NCBI GenBank assembly: GCA_938083445.1
Contig: CALKCP010000003.1
Coordinates: 1 to 64,000 of the forward strand
DNA: 64,000 nucleotides
Direction: 5' to 3'
DNA from: an uncultured Ulvibacter sp.
GTDB taxonomy: Bacteria; Bacteroidota; Bacteroidia; Flavobacteriales; Flavobacteriaceae
The translations under genes were made by a program, and so were the position numbers. Below, piece by piece: positions 37,824 to 51,013 of this stretch. The notes under the pieces are model-generated. The model was not told where the DNA came from. It did no database searches and saw only the letters and a program-made list of their open reading frames with translations. Within the stretch, counting starts at the first letter, position 1. Every line of letters starts with the position of its first letter.

Positions 37824-38930
37824 ATGATGAAAAAACTACAATTATTATTTATGGCGTTCATTATGAGCGTAGTCTCGGTAAATGCGCAACTTGCAGAAGT
37901 GAGTCCAGTTGACGGGATTCAAACGGAATCATCGAATGCATTATTTGATTTTTTATATAGAATTGATGTAGGTGCTACTGGATCTATTGGTGCAGATGGA
38001 AATGCTGGTATCGCTTTTATTAATAATCAGTATTGGGTGTCTGCATGGGCCTCAGATTTGATACATATATTAGATGCGTCGGGTGGTTTTATAGAGACCA
38101 TTACAATTGCAGGTGTTAGTGGAACGCGATCCATGACAACTGATGGAACAGATTTATACATTGGTGCGGCAGGTGCTGAAATTTACAGAGTTGATCCTGT
38201 AACAAGATTACTTCAAGGTACGATTCCTATCCTTCCTGGTGGTGGTCATGATGCTACCGCTAGAATGTGTACGTATGATGAAACATTAGATGGTGGAAAT
38301 GGTGGATTTTGGATTGGTAATTTTGGATCTGACATTGCTTCGGTTAGCATGTTTGGAGTTACCCTAAGTTCTATTCCTTCTGCTATCCACGGTGCTGCAA
38401 TTTACGGTGGTGCTATTGATAATATTTCTCCAGACGGTCCTTTCTTATGGATCCATAATCAAGGAGCTAGTCAAGATTTAATTACACAGTTAGATCCTGC
38501 GACAGGAGTTCCAACTGGAGTTGAGTATGACTATGCTGTTGATATGTTGCCTGGTGTAACTGGTATTGCTGGCGGATTGTTCATTTCAGACCAAGTAAGC
38601 CCAACAGCTATTGCTCTTGTTGGTTTATGTCAATGTTCTCCATCTAACGAGATTTTTGCTGTTGAATTGGTTCCTGTTTTAGGAGTTAACGATAATGATA
38701 TGTCTAGCCTTTCTTTATATCCAAACCCTGCAACAAGAGGTGTTGTGAATATCGAAACTGCAACTCAAGGAGACAAGCAAGTAATTGTTATGGATGTTCT
38801 TGGTAAGACAGTTATGAATACTACAATCTCTGGAACTGAATTAAATATAGCTTCTTTGAAAAGTGGTGTTTATATGGTTCAAGTGATACAAAATGATGCT
38901 ACAGCTACAAGAAAATTAATTGTAAACTAA
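37824..38930 (+). CDS. Secreted protein with T9SS type-A sorting domain
   Basis: Signal peptide; CTD SLYPNPATRGVVNIETATQGDKQVIVMDVLGKTVMNTTISGTELNIASLKSGVYMVQVIQNDATATRKLIVN. Confidence 0.9.
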   Translation: MMKKLQLLFMAFIMSVVSVNAQLAEVSPVDGIQTESSNALFDFLYRIDVGATGSIGADGNAGIAFINNQYWVSAWASDLIHILDASGGFIETITIAGVSGTRSMTTDGTDLYIGAAGAEIYRVDPVTRLLQGTIPILPGGGHDATARMCTYDETLDGGNGGFWIGNFGSDIASVSMFGVTLSSIPSAIHGAAIYGGAIDNISPDGPFLWIHNQGASQDLITQLDPATGVPTGVEYDYAVDMLPGVTGIAGGLFISDQVSPTAIALVGLCQCSPSNEIFAVELVPVLGVNDNDMSSLSLYPNPATRGVVNIETATQGDKQVIVMDVLGKTVMNTTISGTELNIASLKSGVYMVQVIQNDATATRKLIVN

Positions 38931-38950
38931 GTATCTACTACCTTTACATG

Positions 38951-38985
38951 AAGCCACCTCTTTTTAAAGAGGTGGCTTTTTTTAT
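38951..38985 (+). terminator. Intrinsic terminator
   Basis: aagccacctcttt-ttaa-agaggtggctt followed by a T tract. Confidence 0.92.
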
Positions 38986-39020
38986 ACCTATTATAAATAA
39001 GTAAAGTATAGGTTCTTATT

Positions 39021-39051
39021 TTTGGCATTCATTTTTTTGATTGTATTTTTG
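39021..39051 (+). promoter_or_regulatory. Bacteroidota-type promoter for sdhCAB
   Basis: TTTG (39021-39024), N19, TATTTTTG (39044-39051), ATG at 39078. Confidence 0.75.
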
Positions 39052-39077
39052 TAATCAGAATTATTAGATAAACCAAC

Positions 39078-39743
39078 ATGGGAATATTATCATCTTCAAT
39101 CGCTCGAAAAGTTGCAATGGCACTTTCAGGCTTCTTTCTTGTATTTTTTCTTGGGCAACACTTCGTGATTAATCTCACATCGGTCATAGCGCCAGATACA
39201 TTTAATTCGTGGTCTCATTTTATGGGTACAAATGGATTGGTGCAAGGGCTTTTGCAACCGGTTCTAATTTTTGGTGTGGTGTTTCATTTTGTTATGGGTA
39301 TTGCTCTTGAAATTAAAAACACCAAAGCAAGAAAAATAAAATACACGCTATACAAAGGTAGCGCCAATGCGAGCTGGGCTTCTCGAAATATGATTGTTTC
39401 AGGACTTGTCATTTTAGCATTTTTAGGATTGCATTTTTACGACTTTTGGATTCCTGAAATGATACATAAATATATTGAGACAAACCCTGAAGATCCAACA
39501 AGGTATTTAGCAGAAACAGTTCATAAGTTTGAAAGCCCTGTTCGCGTAGGGATATACATAGTGGCTTTTGTGCTATTGTGTCTCCATCTTTGGCATGGCT
39601 TTTCTTCATCTTTTCAGAGTGTTGGCTTAAACAATGTATACACAAAGGCGCTACATGTTTTTACTAAGGTTTATGCTGTGGCGATTCCATTAGGCTTTGT
39701 TTTTATTGCCTTATACCATCATTTTAATCAACTTGACCACTAA
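39078..39743 (+). CDS. sdhC: Succinate dehydrogenase cytochrome b subunit
   Basis: [29 protein letters not shown] helices; directly upstream of sdhA and sdhB. Confidence 0.93.
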   Translation: MGILSSSIARKVAMALSGFFLVFFLGQHFVINLTSVIAPDTFNSWSHFMGTNGLVQGLLQPVLIFGVVFHFVMGIALEIKNTKARKIKYTLYKGSANASWASRNMIVSGLVILAFLGLHFYDFWIPEMIHKYIETNPEDPTRYLAETVHKFESPVRVGIYIVAFVLLCLHLWHGFSSSFQSVGLNNVYTKALHVFTKVYAVAIPLGFVFIALYHHFNQLDH

Positions 39744-39754
39744 AATTAAAAGCT

Positions 39755-41770
39755 ATGTCGATATTAGATTCTAAAACACCTAAGGGGCCCTTAGCAGGTA
39801 AGTGGACAAAATATAAAAATGAAATTAACCTAGTAAACCCGTCCAACAAAAGGAATATTGATGTAATTGTTGTTGGTACTGGTTTGGCTGGAGGAAGTGC
39901 GGCAGCAACCTTAGCCGAGTTAGGGTATAATGTAAAAGCCTACTGTTACCAAGATTCTCCGAGGCGAGCACACTCAATTGCCGCGCAAGGAGGTATTAAT
40001 GCAGCAAAGAACTACCAGGGAGATGGGGATTCTACCTATAGATTGTTTTACGATACCGTAAAGGGAGGGGATTATCGTTCTCGCGAAGCCAATGTATACA
40101 GATTGGCGGAAGTTTCCACAAACATTATTGACCAGTGCGTAGCACAGGGAGTTCCTTTTGCCCGCGATTATGGAGGTTTGTTAGACAACCGTTCTTTTGG
40201 AGGTGTACTTGTTTCAAGGACCTTTTATGCGAAAGGACAAACGGGACAACAGCTATTATTAGGTGCCTATTCGGCGATGAATCGCCAAATCGCTAGAGGA
40301 AAAATAGAGATGTTTAGTCGTCATGAAATGTTGGACGTTGTTAAAGTGAATGGAAAAGCCAGAGGTATAATAACGCGGAATTTAGTTACAGGAGAAATAG
40401 AACGTCATTCTGCACACGCGGTTGTGATTGCAACAGGCGGTTACGGAAATGTATATTATTTATCTACCAACGCGATGGGTTCTAACGCCACCGCGGCATG
40501 GAAAATACATAAAAAAGGCGCTTTTTTCGCGAACCCATGTTATACGCAGATTCATCCTACTTGCATTCCTAGATCTGGTGATTACCAATCAAAATTGACA
40601 CTCATGTCTGAATCGCTTCGGAATGATGGCCGCATATGGGTGCCCAAAAACATAGAGGATGTGAAAGGGATTCAAGAAGGCACGCTAAAGCCTACCGAGC
40701 TTTCAGAAGAAAATAGAGATTATTTCTTAGAGCGTCGCTATCCTGCATTCGGGAATCTAGTTCCTAGAGATGTAGCTTCAAGAGCAGCAAAAGAACGCTG
40801 TGATGCTGGATATGGTGTAAATGCTACTGGTGAAGCTGTTTATCTGGATTTTAAATCTGCGATGGAGCGTTATGGGAAAGAGCAGGCTAAAATCCATCAC
40901 ATTGAAAATGCTTCCGAAGAAAAAATTATAGAACTAGGGGCCGCTATCGTAAAAGAAAAATACGGAAACCTTTTTCAGATGTATGAGAAAATTGTAGACC
41001 AAGATCCTTACAAGACTCCTATGATGATATATCCTGCCACCCACTATACGATGGGAGGCGTTTGGGTAGATTATAATTTAATGACAACAGTAGAAGGGTT
41101 GTATTGTATTGGAGAAGCAAATTTTTCAGATCACGGTGCAAATAGATTAGGGGCTTCAGCTTTGATGCAAGGCCTAGCAGATGGTTATTTTGTTTTACCA
41201 TATACCATAGGTGATTATCTCTCTAATGACATTCAGACAGGGAAAATTTCTACAGACACACCAGAATTTGAAATTTCAGAAAAGGAAGTGAAGGAAAAAA
41301 TTAATTTCTTTGTCAATAATGAGGGGACACATTCTGTAGATTATTACCATAAAAAACTGGGATTAATTATGTGGAACAAGGTTGGAATGGCAAGAAATAA
41401 AGAAGGTTTAATAGAAGCTATGGCCGAAATTAAAGCGTTGAGAGAAGACTTTTGGCAAAATGTAAAAGTCACAGGAGGGAACGACCAGATGAACCCTGAA
41501 CTGGAAAAAGCAGGACGGGTTGCAGATTTTCTAGAATTAGGCGAATTATTCGCTAAAGATGCCTTGGACAGAGAAGAGTCTTGCGGTGGACATTTTAGAG
41601 AAGAATCTGTAGAAGTTGACGGAGAACAAAAAGGCGAAGCAAAGCGTAAAGATGAGGAATATGCCTATGTCTCTGCTTGGGAATACAAGGGAGAACCTGG
41701 AGATGCCATTCTGCACAAGGAGGAGTTAGAATTTAACGATATTGAGTTAAAACAACGTTCATACAAATAA
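39755..41770 (+). CDS. sdhA: Succinate dehydrogenase/fumarate reductase flavoprotein subunit
   Basis: [75 protein letters not shown]. Confidence 0.98.
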   Translation: MSILDSKTPKGPLAGKWTKYKNEINLVNPSNKRNIDVIVVGTGLAGGSAAATLAELGYNVKAYCYQDSPRRAHSIAAQGGINAAKNYQGDGDSTYRLFYDTVKGGDYRSREANVYRLAEVSTNIIDQCVAQGVPFARDYGGLLDNRSFGGVLVSRTFYAKGQTGQQLLLGAYSAMNRQIARGKIEMFSRHEMLDVVKVNGKARGIITRNLVTGEIERHSAHAVVIATGGYGNVYYLSTNAMGSNATAAWKIHKKGAFFANPCYTQIHPTCIPRSGDYQSKLTLMSESLRNDGRIWVPKNIEDVKGIQEGTLKPTELSEENRDYFLERRYPAFGNLVPRDVASRAAKERCDAGYGVNATGEAVYLDFKSAMERYGKEQAKIHHIENASEEKIIELGAAIVKEKYGNLFQMYEKIVDQDPYKTPMMIYPATHYTMGGVWVDYNLMTTVEGLYCIGEANFSDHGANRLGASALMQGLADGYFVLPYTIGDYLSNDIQTGKISTDTPEFEISEKEVKEKINFFVNNEGTHSVDYYHKKLGLIMWNKVGMARNKEGLIEAMAEIKALREDFWQNVKVTGGNDQMNPELEKAGRVADFLELGELFAKDALDREESCGGHFREESVEVDGEQKGEAKRKDEEYAYVSAWEYKGEPGDAILHKEELEFNDIELKQRSYK

Positions 41771-41778
41771 AAAGCACC

Positions 41779-42519
41779 ATGAATTTAACACTTAAAATTT
41801 GGAGACAAAAGGATGCAAAATCCAAGGGTAAAATGGTCTCATACGAAGTAACCGAAATTTCGGATGACATGTCTTTTTTAGAAATGATGGATGTTTTAAA
41901 CGAGCAACTAATAAATAAAAATGGAGACCCTGTAGCCTTCGACCACGATTGTCGTGAAGGTATTTGCGGGATGTGTTCGATGTTTATTAACGGAGAAGCG
42001 CATGGCCCCGGCCGAGGTGTTACTACTTGTCAACTGCACATGAGGATGTTTAAGGATGGCGATACCATAACCATCGAGCCTTTTCGGGCAAAAGCATTTC
42101 CGATAATTAAAGATTTGGTTGTTAATCGGATGGCTTTTGATAGAATACAGCAATCAGGGGGGTATATTTCTGTGAACACTTCTGGGAATACTCAGGACGC
42201 CAATGCTATTCCAATTTCAAAGCAGGCTGCAGATACAGCAATGGACGCAGCTACTTGTATTGGTTGTGGGGCTTGTGTGGCGACTTGTAAAAACTCATCA
42301 GCCATGCTTTTTGTTGGCGCTAAAGTTTCGCAATACGCACTATTGCCTCAAGGTCAAGTAGAAGCAGGAGAACGCGTTTTAAATATGGTTGAGCAAATGG
42401 ATAAAGAAGGCTTCGGAAACTGTACAAATACGGGGGCCTGTGAAATAGAATGCCCTAAAGGAATTTCACTAGAGAATATAGCAAGACTAAATCGAGAGTA
42501 TTTAAAGGCGAGCGTATAA
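41779..42519 (+). CDS. sdhB: Succinate dehydrogenase/fumarate reductase iron-sulfur subunit
   Basis: [43 protein letters not shown]. Confidence 0.98.
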   Translation: MNLTLKIWRQKDAKSKGKMVSYEVTEISDDMSFLEMMDVLNEQLINKNGDPVAFDHDCREGICGMCSMFINGEAHGPGRGVTTCQLHMRMFKDGDTITIEPFRAKAFPIIKDLVVNRMAFDRIQQSGGYISVNTSGNTQDANAIPISKQAADTAMDAATCIGCGACVATCKNSSAMLFVGAKVSQYALLPQGQVEAGERVLNMVEQMDKEGFGNCTNTGACEIECPKGISLENIARLNREYLKASV

Positions 42520-42751
42520 TAAATCGTCCTGCTGTTTTTAGATGAGGTTGTTCCCAATATGTAACTTCATCATCTTTGCCGTCACAGGACAAGTTGTTTT
42601 ATTTATTTGAATTAGACTACATAGAGACAAATAAAGAGGATGGTTTGGTCATTTCTTTGGTAAATTTGAGATGTACCAGGCGTACATATTTTGATAGAAA
42701 ACGGCTGTCTCATTCAATAAATGACACCTTTACTAACTATATTATCGAAAG

Positions 42752-43891
42752 ATGAATCCTTCAAAATTAACGAACATTTCAACAAGTATTTTTACGGTAA
42801 TGAGTCAACTGGCTCAAGAAAATAATGCCATTAATCTTGCCCAAGGGTTTCCAGATTTTGAGAGCGATCCACGTCTCATAGAGTTAGTTGCCAAAGCAAT
42901 GCGTGATGGCTATAATCAATACGCGCCCATGGCAGGTGATATTGGTCTTCGAAAAACAATTTCAAATAAAACGGAATCACTTTATAAAAAAAGCTACAAT
43001 CCACAGACCGAAGTGACTATTACTGCCGGGGCTACCCAAGCTATATTCACTGCTATCGCGGCTACCATTCATAGTGGTGACGAGGTGCTTATCTTTACCC
43101 CAGCCTACGATTGCTATGAACCAACCATAAGACTTTTTGGTGGTGTTCCCGTTTCAGTTCAACTAAAATCTCCTGCATTCCAGCCCGATTGGCATGAAGT
43201 TTCAAAAAAGATTAGTTCGAAAACAAGAATGATAATTATCAACACACCTCACAATCCAAGCGGAACCTTATTTTCAGAAAGTGACATGCGGCAATTGGAG
43301 GATCTAGCAGTTAGACACGACCTTCTTGTGATTAGTGATGAGGTGTATGAACATATTGTCTTTGATGGAGAACGACATTATAGTGCTGCCATGTTTCCTA
43401 AATTGGCGTCAAGAAGTTTTATCACGGGCTCATTTGGCAAAACATTTCACAATACTGGATGGAAAATGGGATTTTGTATTGCTCCCATAAAACTCACTAA
43501 GGAATTTCAAAAAGTGCATCAATACAATGTGTTTTGTGTAAATCATCCAATACAAAAGGCTTTGGCAACGTATATGGAAGACCCAAACACCTACTTAGGG
43601 CTTTCCGCTTTTTACCAACAAAAACGCGACTTTTTTCTCAGTCTTTTGAAGAATTCTAAGTTTGAAATAATACCCTCTAAAGGAACGTACTTTCAGTTGT
43701 TGAATTTCTCAAAAATTTCTTCCGATGGAGATGTCAATTTTGCTGAGTGGCTCACGAAAAAGCACAAGGTGGCAACGATACCTACATCGGTTTTTAACTC
43801 CAACAAGGAGGATTTCACCCAAATTCGTGTTTGTTTTGCAAAAGAAGAAAAGACCTTAATGAAAGCTGCTTCTATATTGAATGGGATATAG
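42752..43891 (+). CDS. Methionine/glutamine-type aminotransferase (YbdL/kynurenine-oxoglutarate transaminase-like)
   Basis: NAINLAQGFPDFESDPRLIELV; NQYAPMAGDIGLRKTI; NTPHNPSGTLF; SFGKTFHNTGWKMGF. Confidence 0.93.
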   Translation: MNPSKLTNISTSIFTVMSQLAQENNAINLAQGFPDFESDPRLIELVAKAMRDGYNQYAPMAGDIGLRKTISNKTESLYKKSYNPQTEVTITAGATQAIFTAIAATIHSGDEVLIFTPAYDCYEPTIRLFGGVPVSVQLKSPAFQPDWHEVSKKISSKTRMIIINTPHNPSGTLFSESDMRQLEDLAVRHDLLVISDEVYEHIVFDGERHYSAAMFPKLASRSFITGSFGKTFHNTGWKMGFCIAPIKLTKEFQKVHQYNVFCVNHPIQKALATYMEDPNTYLGLSAFYQQKRDFFLSLLKNSKFEIIPSKGTYFQLLNFSKISSDGDVNFAEWLTKKHKVATIPTSVFNSNKEDFTQIRVCFAKEEKTLMKAASILNGI

Positions 43892-44012
43892 ATTGGCCTA
43901 ACCGAAGAACTATAAATTTTGCCAATTACTTAATTATCACATACGATTGAGCATGATAGTATACCCAGGTTTTAAATGGTAACTTTACATTTCTACAGAA
44001 AAAAATTAATAA

Positions 44013-46238
<2,226 letters not shown>

Positions 46239-46287
46239 CTCATTTGCATTGCTCAAATTAACTTACAGCGCTTTTTTTTGCTGAAAT

Positions 46288-46323
46288 AAATGCGGAACAG
46301 TATCTTTACTATTCCGCATTTTT
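46288..46323 (+). terminator. Hairpin/terminator between katG and the ankyrin gene
   Basis: aaatgcggaacagta-tctt-tactattccgcattttt (one mismatch); ends 9 nt before the ankyrin ATG. Confidence 0.7.
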
Positions 46324-46331
46324 AATGAGAT

Positions 46332-46793
46332 ATGATACAACAATTTTTTGAAGCTATTAAAAAGGAAGATTCCGAAGCTGTAAGAAACATTCTAACAGCA
46401 GAACCACATTTGGTGAATCAAACTGATTCGCGCGGATCTACACCTTTATTGCTCGCGGCTTATTACGGTTTTACTGAAATTTCGGAGTCGATCCTTCAGT
46501 ATCCTCAAAATATAGATGCACAAGATACTTCAGGAAATACAGCTCTTATGGGGGTCTGTTTTAAGGGCTACAATGAGCTAGCCAAGCTGTTGATTGAGAA
46601 CGGAGCAAATGTAAATATTAAGAACTTCAATGGAACTACGGCTTTAATATTTGCAGCTACTTTTGGGAAAAAGGAGATTGTAATGTCGTTGCTTGGATGT
46701 GGAGCAGATCCATCCATAAAAGACGATAAAGGATATTCAGCTATAGATCATGCAAAAATGCAGGACAGAGATGAGATTGTTAAACTCTTTTGA
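46332..46793 (+). CDS. Ankyrin-repeat protein
   Basis: DSRGSTPLLLAAYYGFTEISESIL; DTSGNTALMGVCFKGYNELAKLLIENGANVNIKNFNGTTALIFAATFGKKEIVMSLLGCGADPSIKDDKGYSAIDHA. Confidence 0.95.
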   Translation: MIQQFFEAIKKEDSEAVRNILTAEPHLVNQTDSRGSTPLLLAAYYGFTEISESILQYPQNIDAQDTSGNTALMGVCFKGYNELAKLLIENGANVNIKNFNGTTALIFAATFGKKEIVMSLLGCGADPSIKDDKGYSAIDHAKMQDRDEIVKLF

Positions 46794-46805
46794 AAATTTG
46801 GCCCA

Positions 46806-47582
46806 ATGAAACCTCTTTCGGTTACAATAATACAATCGGATCTGCATTGGGAGAACCCCAAAGCCAATCGTCTAAATTTTTCAAATAAAATACAAAGCAT
46901 AACTGAAAATACAGATTTGGTTATCTTACCAGAAATGTTCACCACTGGATTTTCGATGCACGCTGAATCGTTGGCAGAAGCCCCGCATGGCGAAACACTA
47001 AGTTGGATGATTTCCGAGGCAAAAAAATATGACCTGGCTATCACGGGAAGTATTATAGTTAAGGAGAATGATCGGTTTTATAATCGCTTGTATTTTGTAT
47101 TTCCAAACGGTGAGTTCAAACAGTATGATAAGAGACATGCGTTTACACTCGCAGGAGAGCATCATACTTATACTGCGGGTAAAAAACAATTGTTTGTTGA
47201 TTATAGGGGGTGGAAAATTTTTCCACTAATCTGTTATGACCTCCGATTTCCCGTTTGGGCTAGAAATGTTGCTGAATACGATTTACTGCTTTATGTTGCG
47301 AATTGGCCGGTAAAACGGATTATGGCTTGGGATACACTACTAAAAGCTCGCGCTATTGAAAACATGGCATATTGCGTTGGTGTAAATCGCGTTGGCCTTG
47401 ATGGCAATGGACATGAGTATAGCGGGCATTCGGCAATTTTTGATGTCTTAGGCAAACAAATTTCAAAAAATGGTTCTGAAAAGGAATTTGTTGAAACAGT
47501 TTCGTTGAGCAAGGAGTATTTAAGCAATCAAAGGAAAAAACTTCCGTTTTTAAACGATGGTGATTTATTTGCGATCGAATGA
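46806..47582 (+). CDS. Nitrilase-superfamily omega-amidase (YafV/NIT2-like)
   Basis: Catalytic E/K/C triad: LPEMFTTGFSM, YDKRHAFTLAGEH, ICYDLRFPVWARN. Confidence 0.92.
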   Translation: MKPLSVTIIQSDLHWENPKANRLNFSNKIQSITENTDLVILPEMFTTGFSMHAESLAEAPHGETLSWMISEAKKYDLAITGSIIVKENDRFYNRLYFVFPNGEFKQYDKRHAFTLAGEHHTYTAGKKQLFVDYRGWKIFPLICYDLRFPVWARNVAEYDLLLYVANWPVKRIMAWDTLLKARAIENMAYCVGVNRVGLDGNGHEYSGHSAIFDVLGKQISKNGSEKEFVETVSLSKEYLSNQRKKLPFLNDGDLFAIE

Positions 47583-49175
47583 GAAGGTTTCATTTAAGCT
47601 CCAATTTGAATTGACTTCAATTTTTGACGGATAGTATATGATTTCTTCCGGAGCTCTGCGTTCAATAAAGCTTCCGCTGTCCCACTTTCCATTTCCATTT
47701 TCATCGTATATAAAGCGCACATAGTATTCTCCCGGTAGTATATAATCAAAGTAAACAGGTTCATTTTTAGTTAAATACACTTCCTTAAGAACGGCGTATT
47801 TTTCATTTACAAACTGTACAATAAGTGATGTTTGGGGAAAATTTGTAAGTGTCATACTGAGTGTGCCGTAGTCTGAAAGTGGCTTTGTTGTAACTCTATA
47901 TCTTAGCGTATCGTTTGTTTCATTATAAAAATCTGAAAATGCTCCTGGGAGCAATGTGATATTATATCGCTGTTCCTCTTTTAAGGCAAAAACGACTTTT
48001 GCTGTATTGTAGATCGAATCGAGACCAAGTGTTGCGAGAATTACCAGCGAGTCGCCATCTACTATTTGAAGTTTTTCAGAATCAAAGGAACTAATAGGGG
48101 TATTGGCCGTAATTTTAAAAGTATCCTTTGGGGTCAGAATACCGGCATTTAATGGGCTAAAACGCAAGGTGTCTCTATACAAATCCTTCATTCTTACGTT
48201 TAGGGTATCCTGGTAGCTGTTATTTCTTGCAAAAAAGACTAAGGAGTCTAACGTGGTTTCTGGTTTGAACCAATATTGCAGCGAATCTGCTTTTAGGTCT
48301 TTCAGCAGTCGTGAATCAAATCCCTCAGGGGTATTCGATAATAGCTCTAGTGATATGCCTTCCGAGTTACCTTCATATCCAAATGAGATATGGTTCTTGC
48401 TAATATGTTTAGCTCTTCCCATCTTATTAGGAACATCTTCTCTAAACAAGGTTAACGCATAAGAACTATCGCTAGGAATGGAAACAGTGGAATTTACAAA
48501 TCCAATTTTGTCTTTTGTAGGTTGATATGTGTAATTGCTGTTTTCTTCCTTCAGCGCCAGTAAAAGATAGGAGCCCTCTTTTAAATTAGTGAATTCGAAT
48601 GTGCCTGTACTATCTTTTGAAATTGTGATATAGGTTGGTTTTTCAGAAAAAACCAGGGAATCTTTAAACAGTTCATTCATTTCATAGAGCAAAAGGCTTG
48701 TGGGTTGCTCTGGGCTAATAAATTGCGCGTCTTTTACTTTTCCTGAAAGCTTTAAACTATCAATAAAAGTGCCCGTAGAAAAGACATATTTAAAATATTC
48801 ATAGACGTTTCCTTCGTTATTGTCGGTGATGCTATTTCCGAAATTAAACGAATAGGTGGTGTTGTCTTCTAAGGTGTCTAATATTTTTATTTTGAGAGTT
48901 TTAGAAGCATTTAGGGGGGTGATTTGCGGAGTATATTTAAGTGGTGGTGAAACGATTAGTTCTTTTTGAAGGTCTTTCAGCTTAATATACTCGTCAAAGG
49001 TAATTTTAATTTCATTTCCAGTAAACGAAGTGCTATAGTTTTCTGGGCTGCTTTTTACAATTATTGGCGGGATACTGTCTTTTTTCCCCCCAGTTGGAGC
49101 TCCCTTCTTGGCGCAATCCACAAATGAAAGTAAAAATAAAAATAGAATAGGGACGTAGAGCAACCTATGTTTCAT
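47565..49175 (-). CDS. Lipoprotein with N-terminal Ig-like (Big_5) domain
   Basis: Lipobox-like LLSFVDCAKKGAPTGGKKD; PPIIVKSSPENYSTSFTGNEIKITFDEYIKLKDLQKELIVSPPL; overlaps the convergent amidase gene by 18 bp. Confidence 0.85.
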   Translation of the reverse strand: MKHRLLYVPILFLFLLSFVDCAKKGAPTGGKKDSIPPIIVKSSPENYSTSFTGNEIKITFDEYIKLKDLQKELIVSPPLKYTPQITPLNASKTLKIKILDTLEDNTTYSFNFGNSITDNNEGNVYEYFKYVFSTGTFIDSLKLSGKVKDAQFISPEQPTSLLLYEMNELFKDSLVFSEKPTYITISKDSTGTFEFTNLKEGSYLLLALKEENSNYTYQPTKDKIGFVNSTVSIPSDSSYALTLFREDVPNKMGRAKHISKNHISFGYEGNSEGISLELLSNTPEGFDSRLLKDLKADSLQYWFKPETTLDSLVFFARNNSYQDTLNVRMKDLYRDTLRFSPLNAGILTPKDTFKITANTPISSFDSEKLQIVDGDSLVILATLGLDSIYNTAKVVFALKEEQRYNITLLPGAFSDFYNETNDTLRYRVTTKPLSDYGTLSMTLTNFPQTSLIVQFVNEKYAVLKEVYLTKNEPVYFDYILPGEYYVRFIYDENGNGKWDSGSFIERRAPEEIIYYPSKIEVNSNWSLNETFSFDRK

Positions 49176-49179
49176 CGAG

Positions 49180-49187
49180 CAAAAGTA
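49180..49187 (-). promoter_or_regulatory. Candidate -7 element (TACTTTTG) 4 nt before the ATG
   Basis: Minus strand TACTTTTG-CTCG-ATG. Confidence 0.5.
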
Positions 49188-49232
49188 ATAAGATTTTTTT
49201 AGTCCCCTCTTCTTTTCAGAGACGGATTTTAG

Positions 49233-49916
49233 TTAAGCAATCGCCATGGTGGCCAAACTAATTTTTAGGTTCGATTCTTTTAACAATTGGAGGGCGCAAT
49301 TTTCGAGGGTAGCTCCGGTCGTAACAATATCATCTACAAGTAAAATATGTTTGTTCGTTATAAGGCTCGTATTTTGAAGTTTGAATATTTCTTCCAAATT
49401 AAAACGGGTTATTCTTTGTTTAAAAACTTGAGAGCCGGTTTTGGAGACTTTTATTAAAACGTTGTCGCAATATTCTATTTCCAGCGATTTGGCTATTTCT
49501 TTTCCGAAACCTTCCACTTGATTATACCCCCTCTTCTTTAATTTTTGTCTGTGCAGAGGCACTGGAATAACTAGGTCGATGTTATTAAATTCAGGTATTT
49601 CTGAAAGCTCACTTCCTAGCCACTTGCCAAAAAAAGCACTGATTTGTTTCTGCCCTCGATATTTTAAATGGTGTAATAATTCTTGTGTAATTCCTTTTTT
49701 CTGAAACTGAAAAAGGGCAGTTGCATTCTCTACAGGAAACCTTCCGCTGAAAATATTTTTCATTGCAGGGTTTTTATTTAAGTGATGGCTGGCAAGAGGC
49801 AATTCATGTCTGCAGCGAAGACAAAGTACGATCTCATGTTTTGAAAGTATTGCCTCGCAACCGAAGCAAGTCTTTGGAAATAAAAGGTTTAACATTATTT
49901 TTTTGTTATTTTTCAT
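49233..49916 (-). CDS. ComF family phosphoribosyltransferase-like protein
   Basis: Zn-finger FPKTCFGCEAIL...CLRCRHELP; PVPLHRQKLKKRGYNQVEGF; ILLVDDIVTTGATLENCA PRPP motif. Confidence 0.95.
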   Translation of the reverse strand: MKNNKKIMLNLLFPKTCFGCEAILSKHEIVLCLRCRHELPLASHHLNKNPAMKNIFSGRFPVENATALFQFQKKGITQELLHHLKYRGQKQISAFFGKWLGSELSEIPEFNNIDLVIPVPLHRQKLKKRGYNQVEGFGKEIAKSLEIEYCDNVLIKVSKTGSQVFKQRITRFNLEEIFKLQNTSLITNKHILLVDDIVTTGATLENCALQLLKESNLKISLATMAIA

Positions 49917-49946
49917 TTAAAGAACGTTTTATTTTTACACACTACG

Positions 49947-49954
49947 TACTTTTG
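49947..49954 (+). promoter_or_regulatory. Candidate -7 element (TACTTTTG)
   Basis: TAnnTTTG match 28 nt before the ATG at 49983; no clear -33 TTG. Confidence 0.45.
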
Positions 49955-49982
49955 CTACATTGTAATTTAAACGAATAAAAAT

Positions 49983-50864
49983 ATGGAATCTGAGAACAAT
50001 AGCAATAAATTCAAGGTATTAATTGGGATATTGATTTTGTTGTTAATAGGCCTAACTGTATATACAGTGTCCTTATATAAGGACAGTAAAAATACGGTTG
50101 CGGGATTGGAGCAACAAAAAATAGAAATTCAAAGTGAACTTGAAGCCTTGCTTACAAATTACGATGAAGTAATTCAGGAGAATGAATTGAAAGACAAGGA
50201 CCTGTTGGCTGCTAGAGAAAGAATCGAATTGTTATTGGATTCTGTTAAAGGTGCTGAAGCAAATGTTGCGCTAATTGGGAGGTATCGATCTGAAATTAAA
50301 AAGTTGAAGGATGAGCGCAAGAAGATGTTTCTAAAGGCAGACAGCTTAATTTTTGTAAATCAGCAATTGGAATCTCAACGCGATAGTACCACAAATGTTT
50401 TGGAAAAAACCTATCTCGTGGTTGACTCTGTAAGCCAACAAAATATGGATATGGAGGAAACCATAAGAAAAGGTGCCGAAATAAAAGCGATCGACCTGCA
50501 AGGGGAGGCCGTTATTATCAGAAAAAACGGAAAACTTGTCGATACAAGACGTTCTTCTAGAGCCGACAAGGTAAGAACTTGCTTTACATTAGCACCTAAT
50601 TCAATCGCAGAAAAAGGAGATAAATTACTTTATGTTCAAGTAATAAATCCACAAAATAATCTATTGGGGTCAAAGCAGTTGGTGTCATTCGATGAGGGAG
50701 ATCTTAGTTATAGCGCTTCTACTAGCGTGTATTATGAGAATGACGAATTGGACGTATGTGTCTTAGTAGATGCAGCCGAGGATGATTTAATCGCTGGAAG
50801 ATATGTGATTAATGTTTTTGATGGGGCGAAGATAATTTCAACAGCTACGATGGTTCTTAATTAA
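49983..50864 (+). CDS. Membrane-anchored coiled-coil protein of unknown function
   Basis: Single N-terminal TM (FKVLIGILILLLIGLTVYTVSLY), long coiled coil, C-terminal beta-rich domain (VRTCFTLAPNSIAEKGDKLLYVQVINPQNNLLG). Confidence 0.8.
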   Translation: MESENNSNKFKVLIGILILLLIGLTVYTVSLYKDSKNTVAGLEQQKIEIQSELEALLTNYDEVIQENELKDKDLLAARERIELLLDSVKGAEANVALIGRYRSEIKKLKDERKKMFLKADSLIFVNQQLESQRDSTTNVLEKTYLVVDSVSQQNMDMEETIRKGAEIKAIDLQGEAVIIRKNGKLVDTRRSSRADKVRTCFTLAPNSIAEKGDKLLYVQVINPQNNLLGSKQLVSFDEGDLSYSASTSVYYENDELDVCVLVDAAEDDLIAGRYVINVFDGAKIISTATMVLN

Positions 50865-50916
50865 TACGCTTTCCGGCTATAAAAAGGCAACCCTGCTAAA
50901 AAAATAGAGAACATTT

Positions 50917-50958
50917 AAAAACATCTAAAGTCATTCAGACGTTTAGATGTTTTTTTTT
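50917..50958 (+). terminator. Intrinsic terminator
   Basis: aaaaacatctaaa-gtcattcagacg-tttagatgttttttttt. Confidence 0.88.
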
Positions 50959-50979
50959 GCATTAAATATAAATCTAGCA

Positions 50980-51009
50980 TTGGCAGTCAGAGGGCTTTTC
51001 CTATTTTTG
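50980..51009 (+). promoter_or_regulatory. Consensus Bacteroidota promoter for glyS
   Basis: TTG (50980-50982), N19, TATTTTTG (51002-51009), CCAC, ATG at 51014. Confidence 0.8.
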
Positions 51010-51013
51010 CCAC

